Part shown: one piece after another, positions 63,825-64,000 of the stretch
How the letters are laid out: every line of letters starts with the position of its first letter
How positions within the stretch are numbered: the first letter of the stretch is position 1
Origin: Fragum whitleyi
Lineage: Eukaryota > Mollusca > Bivalvia > Cardiida > Cardiidae
Reading direction: 5' to 3'
Length of the DNA stretch: 64,000 nt
NCBI GenBank assembly: GCA_948146395.1
Contig: OX411559.1
Span: 3,644,501 to 3,708,500 of the forward strand
The notes under the pieces: generated by a model
Seen by the model: the letters and a program-made list of their open reading frames with translations, nothing else
Told to the model about the DNA's origin: nothing
Database searches by the model: none
Program-made: the position numbers and the translations under genes

Positions 63825-63887
63825 CTGTAAGTAGAATAGTTTAGATGGCAAAATACATAACAGTTGCTTTTCTAACATTTTCATGAC

Positions 63888-64000
63888 AAGATGTGTTTAT
63901 GGAGTTTCAAAAATGTCTAAGAAACAACACGTTTTAAAAAAATTGACCTTGACCTTTGTCACATGACCTTCATCTTGATATCTGCAGCTGTGTATGAATG
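63888..64000 (+). mobile_element. CCCCCG-family element running off the window
   Basis: CAAGATGTGTTTATGGAGTT, TTGACCTTGACCTTTGTCAC, ATGACCTTCATCTTGATATC match the family; the rest lies past the edge. In the intron upstream of w1. Confidence 0.5.

Overview
The window is intronic and intergenic DNA of a metazoan, most likely a bivalve mollusc. The pointers are large AT-rich introns, a dense load of short non-autonomous transposons, tetranucleotide ACGG runs, and repeat families with ~145-180 bp tandem cores between hairpin ends, which resemble the bivalve 'pearl' / Helentron-associated elements. Species cannot be fixed from the sequence alone.

One large protein gene dominates, on the minus strand. 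I could thread 23 exons (called w1-w23 in transcription order) from 63824 down to a stop codon at 12389. All junctions are GT-AG, all phases agree, and there is no internal stop. The spliced product in the window is about 2,856 residues. It is a homologue of TRANK1 (TPR and ankyrin repeat-containing protein 1, a UvrD/Rep-like SF1 helicase). The order is ankyrin repeats (w1-w2), a long acidic linker with a 20-residue tandem repeat (w2), a conserved pre-helicase region (w3-w5), the SF1 helicase core with motifs I, II, III, IV, V and VI (w6-w16), TPR-like repeats (w17-w22), a large C-terminal region with zinc-binding-like and basic segments (w22), and a basic tail (w23). The 5' end lies beyond position 64000. 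A poly(A) signal candidate follows the stop.

Around and inside the gene: 1-12.3 kb is 3' flanking DNA with repeats and a few weak, unassigned ORFs. Introns from 16.5 to 63.6 kb hold about ten copies of one tRNA-derived SINE (all in the gene's orientation), one copy of a second tRNA-derived SINE, five copies of a ~400 bp MITE, several TTAA-flanked MITE families, many Helentron-like elements (one with a ~2.8 kb tandem array with higher-order structure), and a 5'-truncated L2/CR1-like LINE with an intact reverse-transcriptase ORF.

The most interesting points are where mobile DNA meets splicing. SINEs or MITEs sit within about 10-20 nt of the acceptors of w7, w8, w9 and w22. For w9, a decayed duplicate of the exon preserves what looks like the pre-insertion acceptor. 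Partial tandem copies of w18, w9 and the w19 donor show repeated local exon duplication. The helicase motifs are all intact, so the gene looks functional despite this load.
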